Shown one piece after another: positions 12,308 to 24,900 of a DNA stretch of 64,000 bases. Each line of letters begins with the position of its first letter. The first letter of the stretch is position 1. The position numbers and the translations under genes are program-made. Source of the DNA: Hypomesus transpacificus (taxonomy: Eukaryota; Chordata; Actinopteri; Osmeriformes; Osmeridae); assembly GCF_021917145.1 (NCBI RefSeq), contig NC_061068.1, forward strand, positions 4,014,932 through 4,078,931. The letters are read 5' to 3'. The notes beneath the pieces are model-generated. The model was not told the DNA's origin and did no database searches. It saw only the letters and a list, made by a program, of their open reading frames with translations.

Positions 12308-12481
12308 TCAGTCCTTTAGGACGTCAGGGTCCTGGTTTTCTGCAGCTATTTTGAGCTCTTTTTGTCGCTGGGAAAAACGGTATCCACGCATCACGCACAG
12401 GTATCCCCCGTAGAGAGTCAACACCATCATCGTGGCAGAGAACCCCCTGTACCCGTAGTCGGCCAGTCGCCTTGCCAACAT
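12308..12481 (-). CDS. cox14: Cytochrome c oxidase assembly factor COX14 (57 aa)
   Basis: Small inner-mitochondrial-membrane protein that supports early COX1 synthesis and assembly of complex IV. The whole coding sequence lies in one exon. It gives 57 residues, identical in length to human COX14, and begins MLARRLADYGYRGFSATMM. The family core LADxGY followed by a hydrophobic segment VLTLYGGYLCVM (about 20-32) and a charged C-terminus with RQKELK is clear. The ATG at 12481 was chosen over an upstream in-frame ATG because a splice acceptor (AG at 12495-12496) separates the two and because of the length match. A 5' UTR exon probably lies upstream with a donor at 13034-13035. Confidence 0.92.
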   Translation of the reverse strand: MLARRLADYGYRGFSATMMVLTLYGGYLCVMRGYRFSQRQKELKIAAENQDPDVLKD

Positions 12482-12541
12482 ATTGGTGGTCAGCCTAGGT
12501 GGAAAGAAAACAGGGTTTGATAAGTACAAAACTCTTAACAG

Positions 12542-12716
12542 CAGGGTTCTCCAAACCTGTTAATGGAGAGCAACTCCCGTAGGTTTTCACTTCAACTCAT
12601 TAAAAATGCACGCTTGATTCAATTGATTAGCTGGCTGATAAACTACATTAGGTCGGGGAAGGAGCAAAAGCCTTTACAGGCGGGTAGTTCTCCGGAAAGG
12701 TTTGTTGAGCCCCCGT
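12542..12716. mobile_element. Foldback MITE-like element in the cox14 5' UTR intron
   Basis: The left end reads cagggttctccaaacctg and the right end reads ggtttgttgagcccc, an imperfect inverted copy. Inner blocks ggagagcaactcccgtagg and ggcgggtagttctccgg also mirror each other. The whole unit of about 175 bp is therefore a degenerate palindrome typical of short non-autonomous DNA transposons. No clean target-site duplication could be read. Confidence 0.5.
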
Positions 12717-13035
12717 TGTTCAGCATGGCAAACGTACATCCTCTTGTAAACACGGAGGGTACACTCCATGTGTAAATATAAATGTATTAGGGCTTTTACT
12801 AAAGAATCCTGGTGGATAAATACAAAGAGATTAAAGTCCCATGTTGTTGCCTAACAAACTGATCAGCTACCTTTAGTAGGCTAGTGTGTGAGTACGGTAG
12901 TCCTTGTTGGACAACTAAAAGGTAGCTAGTAGTAAACTATCAAGATAGATTTGCGATAATTGTACACTTCCCTACATAAATAAACTATCCACCCTTCCCT
13001 TTTCGGGTTCTGTGTTGATAATATAATATAATTAC

Positions 13036-13234
13036 CTTTCTTAAAATGGGAATGACAGTCTTGTTTGATATTCCTCTCAATGTCAGCAAACCAGACAGTG
13101 GCTGTATCACGTAGGCTAGCAAGCTAACAGCACCCACTTTCGTAACTGATCTTCAGTGCCTTCCGTCGGTAGTTAGTGGAACCCGGAAGTGAAATGTTTC
13201 CTCTCGGATTTATTTTGAAGTTGCACACTTGGCA
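13036..13234. promoter_or_regulatory. Divergent cox14 / bcdin3d promoter
   Basis: The bcdin3d start codon (13235, +) and the presumed first noncoding exon of cox14 (ending at 13036, -) face away from each other over about 200 bp. A strong ETS-type site ACCCGGAAGTG lies at 13181-13191, about 45 bp before the bcdin3d ATG. No TATA box is evident. This is the usual layout of a housekeeping bidirectional promoter. The cox14 5' exon boundary is inferred from a donor-like site only. Confidence 0.6.
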
Positions 13235-14170
13235 ATGGCAGCTTGTGTGAATGAGAACGCAGCAAAAGAAGTTTTAGATGAAAATAACGACCCAGGTGCT
13301 GCTCCTTTCGGAAATTTCATTAACTATTATACCTTTAACCCGCCCGAGAACCGTTTAAGTCTCATACCGCAAACACTTATTCATGATTTAGGGTACAAAG
13401 CCAGTCGTGAGACTATACTGTTACTAGATGTGGGTTGCAACTCGGGGGTAAGTTGGCTAACTTTACATTTACTGAAAACGGGACTTTGCTTATATTTTTT
13501 TCATGCGTCCCTTGTATTAGTCAACACGACACAAAACATTATGTATAGTGTGTCAGTGTTCTGACCTATTTGTCTTTCATCTTGCTTGCAGGATTTGAGT
13601 GTGGCTTTGTACAGACATCTTCAGCAGAAGTCCCTGTCCCTAGAGGTTCCAGCTGGAGAAGGAGAAGCAGGTCTCTATCTCTTGGGCTTCGACCTAGATG
13701 AATCCCTCATTGCTCGGGCACAACAGACCAACCCTTTACCCCAAAACATTTCCTACATTCCCCTGGACATCACGCAGGACGAAGCCAGCCAGAGGCAACT
13801 AAAAAGCTATCTGAGAAAACACAGTAGCGCGAGCTTCCATCTTTGCTTGTGTCTCGCGGTCACAATGTGGGTCCACCTGAACCACGGTGACGCAACGCTG
13901 CTGAAGCTGCTGTCCGGGCTGGCGCGCATCAGCCAGCACCTTCTACTAGAGGCCCAACCGTGGAAATGCTACCGCTCTGCTGCCCGCCGTCTCCGCAAGT
14001 TGGGTCGTTCGGACTTTGATCATTTCAAGGACCTGAAGATTCGCGGTGATATGGCGGAGCATGCCCGGGAACATTTAGAGAAGCATTGTGGGATGGAGCT
14101 GGTGCAGTGCTTTGGCAGCACGACCTGGGATCGTAGGCTCCTGCTTTTTAGAAGAAAAGATGGACATTGA
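13235..14170 (+). CDS. bcdin3d: BCDIN3D RNA 5'-monophosphate methyltransferase (263 aa)
   Basis: S-adenosylmethionine-dependent enzyme of the Bin3 family. Human BCDIN3D O-methylates the 5' monophosphate of cytoplasmic tRNA-His and has been reported to act on pre-miR-145. Two coding exons, 13235-13447 and 13592-14170, joined in phase 0; 263 residues against 292 in human. Family features seen: the N-terminal GAAPFGNFINYYTFNPPENR block, SAM-binding motif I ILLLDVGCNSGDLSVALY split exactly at the intron, the Bin3 block TMWVHLNHGD, and the late block QPWKCYRSAARRLRKLG with FDHF and IRGDM. An alternative upstream non-ATG start was ignored. A polyadenylation hexamer ATTAAA lies 20 bp past the stop at 14190-14195. 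Confidence 0.95.
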
Positions 14171-14189
14171 TTTAAACTGTAGGCTTCAT

Positions 14190-14195
14190 ATTAAA
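14190..14195 (+). terminator. bcdin3d: bcdin3d polyadenylation signal (ATTAAA)
   Basis: A common variant hexamer shortly after the stop codon, in the sequence cttcatattaaagtttg. No other plus-strand hexamer lies closer to the stop. Confidence 0.55.
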
Positions 14196-15531
14196 GTTTG
14201 ACAACCCATATTTTGTTTACTTTACCAGTGTTTGTGAGGATTACGGAATGATACGTCATGATTTTCACATCTGTGGCGAAGGAGAACAGTGAACAAAAGG
14301 CCTTTTCGGATTTAATAATTTTAATTACAGAATTCTAAAAATAACATTACATAAAATGTATTTTAAAAGAAACCATTGAATATTACAAAGGTCTCAAATT
14401 CTGCAAAGTTAGGATATAAAATCTCTGAACAATGGTGCATAATTGAAAAGAAAAATAAATTTCATAAAATGCATATATTAACAGTTCTACCACAAAAAAA
14501 AACAAAAACAAGATGGGCACGAATTTCAGACCGAGATGAGATGAGTAGCTACTGCCAAACCACAACGACCTCTCCTTTATACTGAGGAACAGAGTTGAGA
14601 TGCACACCATACACCACAATCAGTTCTCCTGTCCTGTTTATGGTTTAACAAAGAGTTGCCATTTATACACTGGAGAAAAGTTTTTTTATATATTTTTTTT
14701 AAAAAGACTACAAAAGTGACTTGGTGACTGCTCCCGTTATATTCACTTATGTCAATAGGGGAACGTCAACCCTTACACTGGCCTTGGTTTCACAAACACA
14801 CATCGTTTCCACAGGTTATGCTGTACAATGCTTGAACAGTTGCTAATCTTATGATACCTGGTACATATTAAAACTTGGTACATATGCAGCCTCTCAGACT
14901 GGGACCCTTGCTACATCGCCAGTACTCACTCATTCATTCCTATAGGCTACTGTACAATTGTGGGTAGTCAGACCAACCGAGCTACTAACGCCACATAATA
15001 AATACCAGGATGTCAACCAAACGAGGAATTGGTTGAACTGTGTGGCAGAAGGGAAGGTGAGTTTTAACTGCAATGAAACATGCCTGTTCCATGTAGTCTT
15101 GATCCTGCACTTGCCTCATGGTTTACATTACACCTTGGTCACTTCACCTGAAGCCCTTTATCAACAATAAGACCCCCTCCCCCGTCAGTGTCACAGATGA
15201 ATGTCCTCCTCACCCCCCCCCCCCCCCCCCCCCCACCACCCTCCACACCAGACAGAGCCTCGTCTCAACAGAGGTATTTCATTTGTCTCCAACAGAACGG
15301 GAGACTTGTCACATTATTGGTAAACAAACGCATGTGCATGAGTGCGCACAAACGCACTGAGAAACGAGATCAAACAGTTGATTCAGACACGTTCCTTTTA
15401 GAAGTATCTGAGCAGGTTCTACCACCAGAGGTCTACTGGGAGCAGCTGGAGCTGTCCCCCGCTGCGCAGTAGTGGTTTCAGAGGCCCGTGAAGACATTAG
15501 AGGAGAGAGGAGGCAGACTGCATGGGAGAGT

Positions 15532-15567
<36 letters not shown>

Positions 15568-16325
15568 GATACAGAAAGAGCGAGACACACATGGACAATT
15601 CAGTACCACGGAGAGGACAGGTGGGGGGTGGGGGTGCTTTGTGGCTGGTTGGAGTTTTACCAGTTTAACTTCCCGTGCTGAGTCAGCAGCGCTGGTTGTT
15701 GCTAATGCTGTCTGTTTCCATCAGTCCCCCTGAGTTAGTGGCCGTGGAAGGCAGAGAGCCTGTCGAGGCCTTCCTGCCTGCCTGGCGGCTTGTTGGTTGG
15801 TTAAATACAAAAAGGAGGAAGTAGTAATAATAATAAAATAAAAACAATCACAATTAGCTTTGGAGAGAGCAGAGTAGAGTGAGCTGGCTGTGCTGTCCTC
15901 CAGTCTGCTGGTGGAGTCCGTGTGAGGGTGCTGGTAAGAGGGAGAGGGACAGTCCTGGAGGGCTGAGGGGCTGGTGGTGCATCCTATGGGAGATCCAGCT
16001 CACCCGAGCCCTGCTCAATCCTCTCTGGAGGTGGGGAAGGGGGTGGGCACGCCTCCCCCGGAGAGAAGAGTGCTTGTTCTAGTGTGTGTGAAAGTGAAGG
16101 TGTCTTTCTGAGCACACACACACTATTGTTAAGCATGTGTGTGTGTGTGTGTGTGTTTGTGTGTGCACGCGCAGGTGTGAGTGGTCATCAGTGCCTTGGC
16201 GCAGGTCTGTTCTGCTGGCGAGTGGTCTGATCTGGTGCTGGTAAGTTGCTGACTGTGTCAGACAGACACACAGACAGGTAGGTAGACAGGCAGGTGGGGG
16301 GCACCAGGGGCTGGGCTGTGAGAGG
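14196..16325 (-). other. ppp4r1l 3' UTR / intergenic region between convergent genes
   Basis: No coding sequence was recognised between the bcdin3d end and the ppp4r1l stop at 16326. It holds AT-rich DNA, a poly-C run (about 15210-15233), a poly-G run (about 15532-15566) and a TG repeat near 16136-16165. A minus-strand ATTAAA (plus-strand tttaat near 14313) could end a long ppp4r1l transcript. This stretch is also the junction between the two human-synteny blocks. Confidence 0.5.
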
Positions 16326-19300
16326 CTAGATTAAGGCAGCCGTGTCCAGCAGGGCTCTGTTGGGGTCGAGGCTAGCGAAGAAACGGACGTCCTGGTCCTT
16401 GTCAGCCTGCAGCGCCATCACAGTCTCCTCCAGCTCATCAGAGTAGGCACTGCCAGGCTCCTTGAAGTACGCTACACACACACACACACATTTGTTTTAC
16501 TATCCTTAAACAGTTAGTAGTAATGACTACTTTTTTTATTGAAGTAGATGTCAGAGCCCTCACTTCTATACTTCAACTTGAGTGAAAAAGTGTAGTGACA
16601 GTACTTCAACTTTTACCACAGTCTTTTTAAACATGAGTATCTGTACTTCTACTTGAGTAAAGGATGAGTGTACTTTTGCCATCTCTGCCCCTAACCCTTA
16701 ATGCAATTCTAACCCTAAACCCTCCCCAGAAAAAGCAGTTGAAGTTGTGGGGCCCAATAAAAACATTTGTTTTCTACCTTTCTCCATGACGCTCTGCCGC
16801 AGGGCCTTGGCCACCAGCACGCGCACGTTGGCCACAGGGTCGGAGGAGAGGCTGAGCAGGCTGGGGAGAAGGTGCTGGGCAAACTGCTCCATGGGCATGC
16901 AGTCCTCCTCCACGATGGCCTGCACACACAGCACACACAGGGAAGTCAGCAGGTCAGAGACAGCACAGCAGCAGACACAGGGAGGTCAGCAGGTCAGAGA
17001 CAGCACAGCAGCAGACACAGGGAGGTCAGCAGGTCAGAGACAGCACAGCAGCAGACACAGGGAGGACAACAGGTCAGAGACAGCACAGCAGCAGACACAG
17101 GGAGACCAGCAGGTCAGACAGGCTCATGGGCAGATCCAGCCGGGAATGTTCTGTAGTAAGTGGACAGACTTAAGGAGGCAGAGCGGTGAGCAGCAGCTGG
17201 CAGATAGACAGGCATGTTGGACTGTTGTCTGATGGGACACGTGGTGCGTTACCTGGCAGATGAAGGCAAAGGCTTGTCGGCCCACCCACTTGGGACAGTG
17301 GCAGAACCGGACGATGAGCTCGTTAATGAAGTTCAAGCCCAGGTCATGGGCTCCACACGCGTACAGCTTCTGAAGGATCTCAACCACCTGAGGAGACACA
17401 CAGTACTTCAGTTATGCGCTGTCAAGTAAGGCTGCAAGGGGGGGGGGGGGGGAATGTGTATGTAACAGAGAGTGAGGAGAGAGAGAGATAGGAGATGAGT
17501 GAGCAGGGCTCCTGGAGATCTCACCAGCTTGTAGGAGATCCACCGGACCTCAGACACCTTGTCTGAACAGAGGGTAAGGGCTATCTGTCTGAGGTAGTCA
17601 TACACATCATAGTGGCTGTACAACTCGATGATCAGGATCAACTGCCTGGTGGACACACACACACACACACACGCTCTGTTACAGAACACACACGGCTACA
17701 TACATGAAGATGAAGTCAATAACCCGAAGGCACCTACTCTGCCAGCTCGTATCTGAACCTCCAGTTGCGGCTGTTGTCTGTGACCATGAACTCTTGAAGC
17801 TGGTACAGATACTCCCTCCGCTTGTCTGCGTGGAGAAGCTGCAACACACAACCATCACCATCATCAACACCCTCCAAACACCGCCACCATCAACACCCTC
17901 CTAAACACCATCATCCTAAACACCCCCACCATCAACACCCTCCAAACACCATCATCCTAAACACCCCCACCATCAACACCCTCCAAACACCATCATCCTC
18001 AACACCCTCCTAAACACCATCATCCTAAACACCCCCACCATCAACACCCTCCTAAACACCCCCACCATCAACACCCTCCTAAACACCATCATCCTAAACA
18101 CCGCCACCATCAACACCCTCCTAAACACCATCATCCTCAACACCCCCACCATCAACACCCTCCTAAACACCATCATCCTAAACACCACCACCATCAACAT
18201 CATTTTTGGCCAAGCTCAGAAAAACCTGAGCCTTAGTGGTTTACTGGTTGTTGTCAAGATCAAGGTCAAGTGTTGCTGGTCTTATTCCTGACCATAATGG
18301 GGATGAATGGAAGGGGTGTCAGGGGTAGGCTTAAGTCATGGTCGCCCTCTCGTGGAGGAATCACACGTTTCAAACAGGGAGCAAGGAAGGGATGGAGGGA
18401 GGGGGGTGAGCGGGTACCTTGAGGAAGTCGTAGAGGTGTTTGAGGACCCCGATGCGGACCTCGTCCAGGTCCTTGAGGAAGCCGTTGAAGATGGGCACCA
18501 GGTCTGCAGCCGTGAGCTGGTCTCCCAGGATCACCGCCAGCTCATGGATGGAGAAGGCCAGGGTCCTTCTCACCTTCCACTGGGGAGGCAGCGAGATGGA
18601 GAGAGAGAGAAAATATTCATTCACTTTCAGTTCTACACTGTAGCTGTTAGCTAAATCAATATGAAAACCCAGGGGCGCAAGTTCTATGATAAGTGGGTGG
18701 GACAGGTCATTGCAAATCTGTCCCCTTTCTTTTGGATGACACAATTATATTTAGCGGCCGCATCCTCAGTTATAAAAACTAAAAAGGATGTTGGCCTGCT
18801 CCGAAACAGGAAGTGTGTGAAGGGCTGGTGCCCACCTGGACATCCGTGGCCAGCGTCTCGTAGGTTTCCTTCAGGCAGTGCCAGTTCTGCCGGCCCAGCG
18901 TCAGGGCCACCCCGGGCAGGCTGAAGGCACAGTGCTTGGCTATCTCCGTGTCCACCGTCTGGGCCCGGGCCGGGTCCGTCATGGACAGGTACTGGTCCAG
19001 CAGCTGCTGGGGGATCACGTTCTGGAGGAGCAGGAGAGAGGGGGAAGGAGGGCAGGGTGAAGACGATGGGGTTATGGAAGGACAGGACGAACAGACAGAG
19101 GGGTGTTAGAGAAGGTGCGACTGGAGTGAACCAGTCTGTCGGACACTCACCTGAACCTTGGGTTTTTCCTCATACACCTGACCTGAAGAAGAGCCATCCT
19201 TCCTCTCCTCCTCCACGCTCTCGATCAGCTCAGAATCCTAACAAACACACACACACACTCAGTCATGAGGAGACGATGGGGGCCCTCTATAGAAGCGTCA

Positions 19301-21901
19301 GTGTTTCCCCGGTGTCTTCCTCTGGGTGAGGAGGAGGACTGTGGACTCACCACACTGCTGTGGTCAGAGTCATCCCGTACCAGGACGGGGGAGTCTGAAG
19401 GAGAGTCCTGGTTCTCCTGGTTCTCCTGGTTCTCCTGGGCGTCTGCTTCTGCTTCTGTCTGGGTCTCGGCCTGCTCCTGGGTGGGGCTGGGCTCCGCTTC
19501 CAGCCTCGGAGCCGGGTCTGACACCTGCTCCTCCACTGGGCTGCTCTCGCCGTTCTCCGATTGGGCCTCCGGAGCTTCGCTTTCCTCCGTTTGGTTGGCT
19601 GCTGGACTTTCGGACTGACTTTCGGACTGGCTTTCAGCCTGACTATCGGATTGGCTGTCAGGCTGACTTTCTGATTGGCTCTCCAGCTGGGCTGCCTTTA
19701 GGGCGGCTGACAGCACAGAGACTTGAGCTGTTCAAGGACACACACAAACACACACAGAGGTTAGCACACATTTACGCAAATACTAAACACCACAAATACC
19801 ACTTTGTAAACTAGCAAATGAAAATGTTGTGGATGTGCGTCCTCGTTCGTTGTGACTCACCCTGTACGTCCGGGTCATCCATGTGAGGCTGGAGACAGTC
19901 CAGAACCTTCTGAATCTGGGAGCTGGTGGCCGGTCCCTGGCTGGAATCTAGCCCCCGGTACTCCTCCTCTGCCTCCTCCACCTCCCCATCCTCCAGCCCC
20001 ACCTCTCCCACATCTACCTCCTTCCTCTCCTCCTTTTCCTCCCCCTCTTCCTGGACCATGGGCCCCTGCAGCATCTCCAGATCTCCGCTGATGTCCGGTA
20101 AAGGAGGTCTCCAGTAGTGGAAAGAGTTAAAGTTCTCGTCCGTCTGATCCGACTCTTTGCTGTTTTCCGTGACTGATACGGGCTTGTGGCTGTGGTTGTG
20201 TGTGTGGGGTCCATGTCCGTCTCCACAGCTGGAGGAAGGGGTGCCGGGGCCCGGGGGATCCATGGCTCCATGGTCCCCCCTGGAGAGAAGCTCAGGGGCG
20301 GGGGTGGCCCGCCCGTCCTGGTTGGCTGGGGTGTGACGGCCGGTCCTGCCCGCCAGACAGCCTCCAGACTCAGAGCAGCTCATGGAGGACTGGATACACA
20401 AGGGTGACTCACTGCCAAGGAAGCACAATTAAAACAAACACAATTAGCACTTTTGCGAGTCACGCGTTGGTTAAGCCAAATCAAGCGCACCCCATCTGTA
20501 TTTTCCAGTGATTCGACAGTATTGGAGGTCGGCTTGTTTCGTACCTGTCAGAAAAACACCTGGGCATCTCCAGCAGGGTGCCGTCCTCTCTGAAGAGGAG
20601 GCCTGTGCTGGAGGGGTTGGCGAAGGTGGAGATGAAGCGGCCCAGAGACTGGAAGGCTGCCTGACGCACCTGGACGAGCAGGGGAACACAGGGGGTCACC
20701 ACACACACACACATACACACCACTGGAACACCCGTGATGTCAATCCAGGTGCTTGTACCAAGCATCATTTGGTAGGTAGCACTAAGTTAGTAAGCATCTT
20801 AATAGGGCCTTATGGCTTTTCTCATCTTTCGAAAACACTAACCCCAACCCCTCCTGAACACTTAGTCTCAAAATAGTATTTAGTATATATAATAGTATAC
20901 TATTAACTAACTCTTATTACAAACACCTGGATCTAAAGTGTTACCCACGACTGTATCTTTTCTTTCCTTTCCTAAATCAATCCCCCCCCCCTCCTCTCTC
21001 ATCACCCCCCCTCCCCCCCCCCCCCCGCCTCCTCCTCTCTCATCACCCCCCCCTCTCCCCCCCCCCCCTGCCAGCAGAGCTCTTACCCAGCGGGACTGGT
21101 CACTGATGAGGCTGATGAAGAGAGGGGACAGTTTAGTGCGTCGCACCTCCGGGGAGGTGGAGTTGGACACGATCATGAAGCACTCGGCGCAGGCTTTCCT
21201 GATGCCCCACAGGCTGTCCGAGCACAGGTCGAAGAACTTGGACATCTGGACCAATGGCAGCGCAGCGCCGGCAAGAAAAACAAACACACTGTGGCGGTTA
21301 GAACTGGCCTAGGACTGAATCCCCGAAGAAATCAATAACATGGAAGCAGTGCATATCTGTGGTGATGTCAACATTGTCTGGTTCTCACCAGTAGTTTCTC
21401 TGTGGCATCCTGGCCCACGATGGAACAGAACTCGCCGAAATTAGCTGCACACACCTGGGAGAGAGGGGGGGAAAACCACAATAAGGACGTGACTGTCTGT
21501 GTGTAACCTATTTAACTTGTTTATTCCACTAACAGGGAGAATGCATGTCAACGCTGACACGCATTCCAAGGTTCAACAACACATCGAGGGGAAATCCAAA
21601 TCCTGGCGTCCAAATCCTCGTCCCAAACACCCGGCCTCAGCCCGCAGCAGCTACGCCACGACTCAAATTCCACCCAGACAACAACAACCCCTCTTGCTCA
21701 ACACCCCCGCCACCCGAGCAGCGTTCATCCTCACTGGGCTCTGTGGGAGAGGAGGGGTGTGGAGGAGTTACCTTGCGGACTTGGAAGAGCCTGGCGTCAC
21801 TGCACAGCTCACAGAAACGCAGCAGGAGCAGGTGCTCCACAGTGTCTTTACTCAACATTGTCACCAGCTTGCACATGATCTACACACAGAGAGAGAGAGA
21901 G

Positions 21902-21965
<64 letters not shown>

Positions 21966-24900
21966 GATAAGGATCCATATAAATCCGACAAACCAAGTAG
22001 AGAAACACAAGCTTCTTTCGTCCATCTGCACCACTGTACCGGTAGCCCATGGAGCTGGAAGTCTATGAATCCCAAATCAGTCTGACTGTGGTTACAGGGT
22101 GGTGGTGGCCATGGGGGGAGGGGGGGCAGCCTTACCGCCACAGCTTCTATCTTGTAGTCATCATCACTGCTGGGCTCTGTGAGGTCCAGGAGGACTGGAC
22201 ACACTTTGGTCTCCATGTCGGCCTTGCAGATCAGACCCTGCTCCAGCAGGACCAGCAGTGCTGCTTGGCTGGTCTTACGCACCTGCCACACACATCAGTG
22301 TTTCCCTCAGATTAGAAAAGCAATTTGTGGCAGGGGTTGTTTCATGTCAGACGGGGGGAGGGGTTCAAAATAATTCCTTAGTTAATAATTCGTTACACAG
22401 AACTTTATTATATTAAATATTAATCCAAAATGTTTCACACCTTCACAAAATCAACAACAACAAACAAACAATTTCTGCATCTGCAGGTAGCAACGCTAGT
22501 GCTAAATAACTATTTAACTGGTCGGCTCCATGACGCCGGGCAAGTACCTTACTGCTGAGACAGCTCACCAAAAGAACGAAGGGGAACCCAGTTGTCTGGC
22601 AGATTAAGACATGTCTGTAGGTACCTAGCAAAAAGTAGCCTCAACTTTCCTAGACCTTTAGCTCCGGTATGCTGAATGCTAGCTGATATAGCTGTCTGTC
22701 TTACTAGAACGGTGTATGTATGCATAGTTGCTAACGTGTGCTAACGTTGTGACTGTGTGTGTGTGTATGTGAGAGAGACGCGTGAGTGACAGAGAGACAG
22801 AGAGAGAGCAGGGAAAGGAAATGCAGCTGAACCAATACGCTGCGTGTTTTAGCCTATATAGTGTTAAAAAAAATAATAATACGAAACGCAATATGCGGGG
22901 CCGGTGTTGATTCTGTGGCGCACTGCCACAAATGAGTCCATGTGTAGGAAACACTGCACATCCAGTTTCACAATACGCCGAGCAGACACATCTGGCCATA
23001 TATCCATAAAGACATACTAATGATATTTAATATGAATCTGCTGTAAAGGGACTACACATAAAAGCCTGCATATCCGATAAGAAAAACTTTTGTGACAAAT
23101 CACTCACTCAACCTGCTTGAGATAATAATCTGATCTCAGCTAATCTAACCCTAGTTTAGCCTGACAGGAGTGTGTGTGTGTTGCCAACCTGGTTGTTGGG
23201 GTCTGTGAGGTAGCGCACGACGATGGGCACCAGGTATCTGGAGAAGGCTGCGGGGAAGTTGGGCCGATTCTCGTGTAGGAACATGGCGATGTTTGGGACC
23301 TGCTCCATGAGCTCTGCACGCACTGTGGGTTCTGAGACACGCACATGCACAGGAGGCGCACGCATGCAAACAAACACACACACACACACCACGTTGACAA
23401 ATAGGGGGGGAATGGTCCTCTGCTAGATGTGTTTGGATTAAACGACACATTCAAGACATTCAAATGTTCAGGTTAACTAGAATATTCTGATGGGTTTGAT
23501 TTGGCCTCTGTCCCAGAAGCAGTTACATTGGGAATTTTGGGACATCGTAAACACAAAACGAACAGTCGAGACAAACAAACAAAGCCAATACCTCCATCTT
23601 CTGACATTCTGGCAACTGTTTCCATGACACTGATAAAGTCATTCTCATTGTCACTGAACTCTCGAAGCACGTCAAGCAGCCCGCGCGCCACAATCTGCCT
23701 AGAAAGCAACACGAGCTCCAGGTTAGTCCGGCCTGCAGTGTGCCATTACCTACTGAGCCACACCCCGACAAAGCACCAGGCCTCAGACACATCCAAAGCT
23801 TCAAACTACACCATAAGATTGTTAAACATGACATGAGTTGATAAGTAACAGTTCTGACACTGGTTTCATAGCACATTGTGAACATAAATCAAGTCACGTG
23901 TCTGAACGTGACTTGCCCAAAAAACACTGCCATAGCCCAACAAAGCAGTCTGCTCACAAATGTGTACATGGTGCTGGAGACATAAGAATGTTTTAATTCC
24001 TCTTCTAGAACTGGAGCCTCTAACAGGCGGAGGGTAGACTAGGCCTCTTCACAAGTTCAACTGGGGGCAGCAGAGCACAGAGAGGTGTTAGGCTCCACAT
24101 CTGCAAAACACCGAGAGGCCAAGCCACAAACCCTCCCTGAGTCCTCTCAACTACCATGCAGGCAGCTGGGGGCACACAGCACAGACACACACACTGAGAC
24201 ACACTCTGCCTGGAGGGAGAGAAAGACATGCAAGGCTTCCCACAAGTTCACAGGGAAGGGCCTGATAGAGACATCATGAACGGCCTGATCTGAACTAGGG
24301 GAACAGTCATGGGCAGCATCGTTAGCAACGGTAGGCTAGGTGTTGTTGCATTCCTGAGCTATGGAAGTGGTCCAGGTTGTTTTTGCCCTGCTGGGTTATA
24401 CACAGGAATGTAGATGGAACAAGATATTATTTCATTTTACTGGTGTTGGACTTTGTTCTGGCACAGCATTCCAGTGGCAATACTAAACATTTCCTTTAGC
24501 CTACTATCTATAATCTAGAAGAGAGTGGGTGGGTGTGTGTGTGTGTCCTTTTGCTTTTACTTTGTGGCGCTGCCAGTCAGGAAGTTGCTTACCTGTTGAA
24601 GACATTCTCACTGAAGGCATATTTCTCTAGCCTGCCTAGAGGAGTTAGGTTGTCCTGCCCTGCGTCCAGGAACGCTGTGATTCGGATACCATCGCACTCT
24701 GATCCATAGTCATCGAACCCAACTGGAAGAGAATACAGTGACAATGTTAGTGTGATTGTACGTGTGTGGTCTATATGGGCTGGCCTTACCAAGAGAAACA
24801 GCCTTGTGTTATTACCCCGGCTGATTTCCACAATTAGAAAATGTAGCAGATCAGAACTTGTCTCAACCCACAGGTTGTGTTATATGTGAGACCTATAAGC

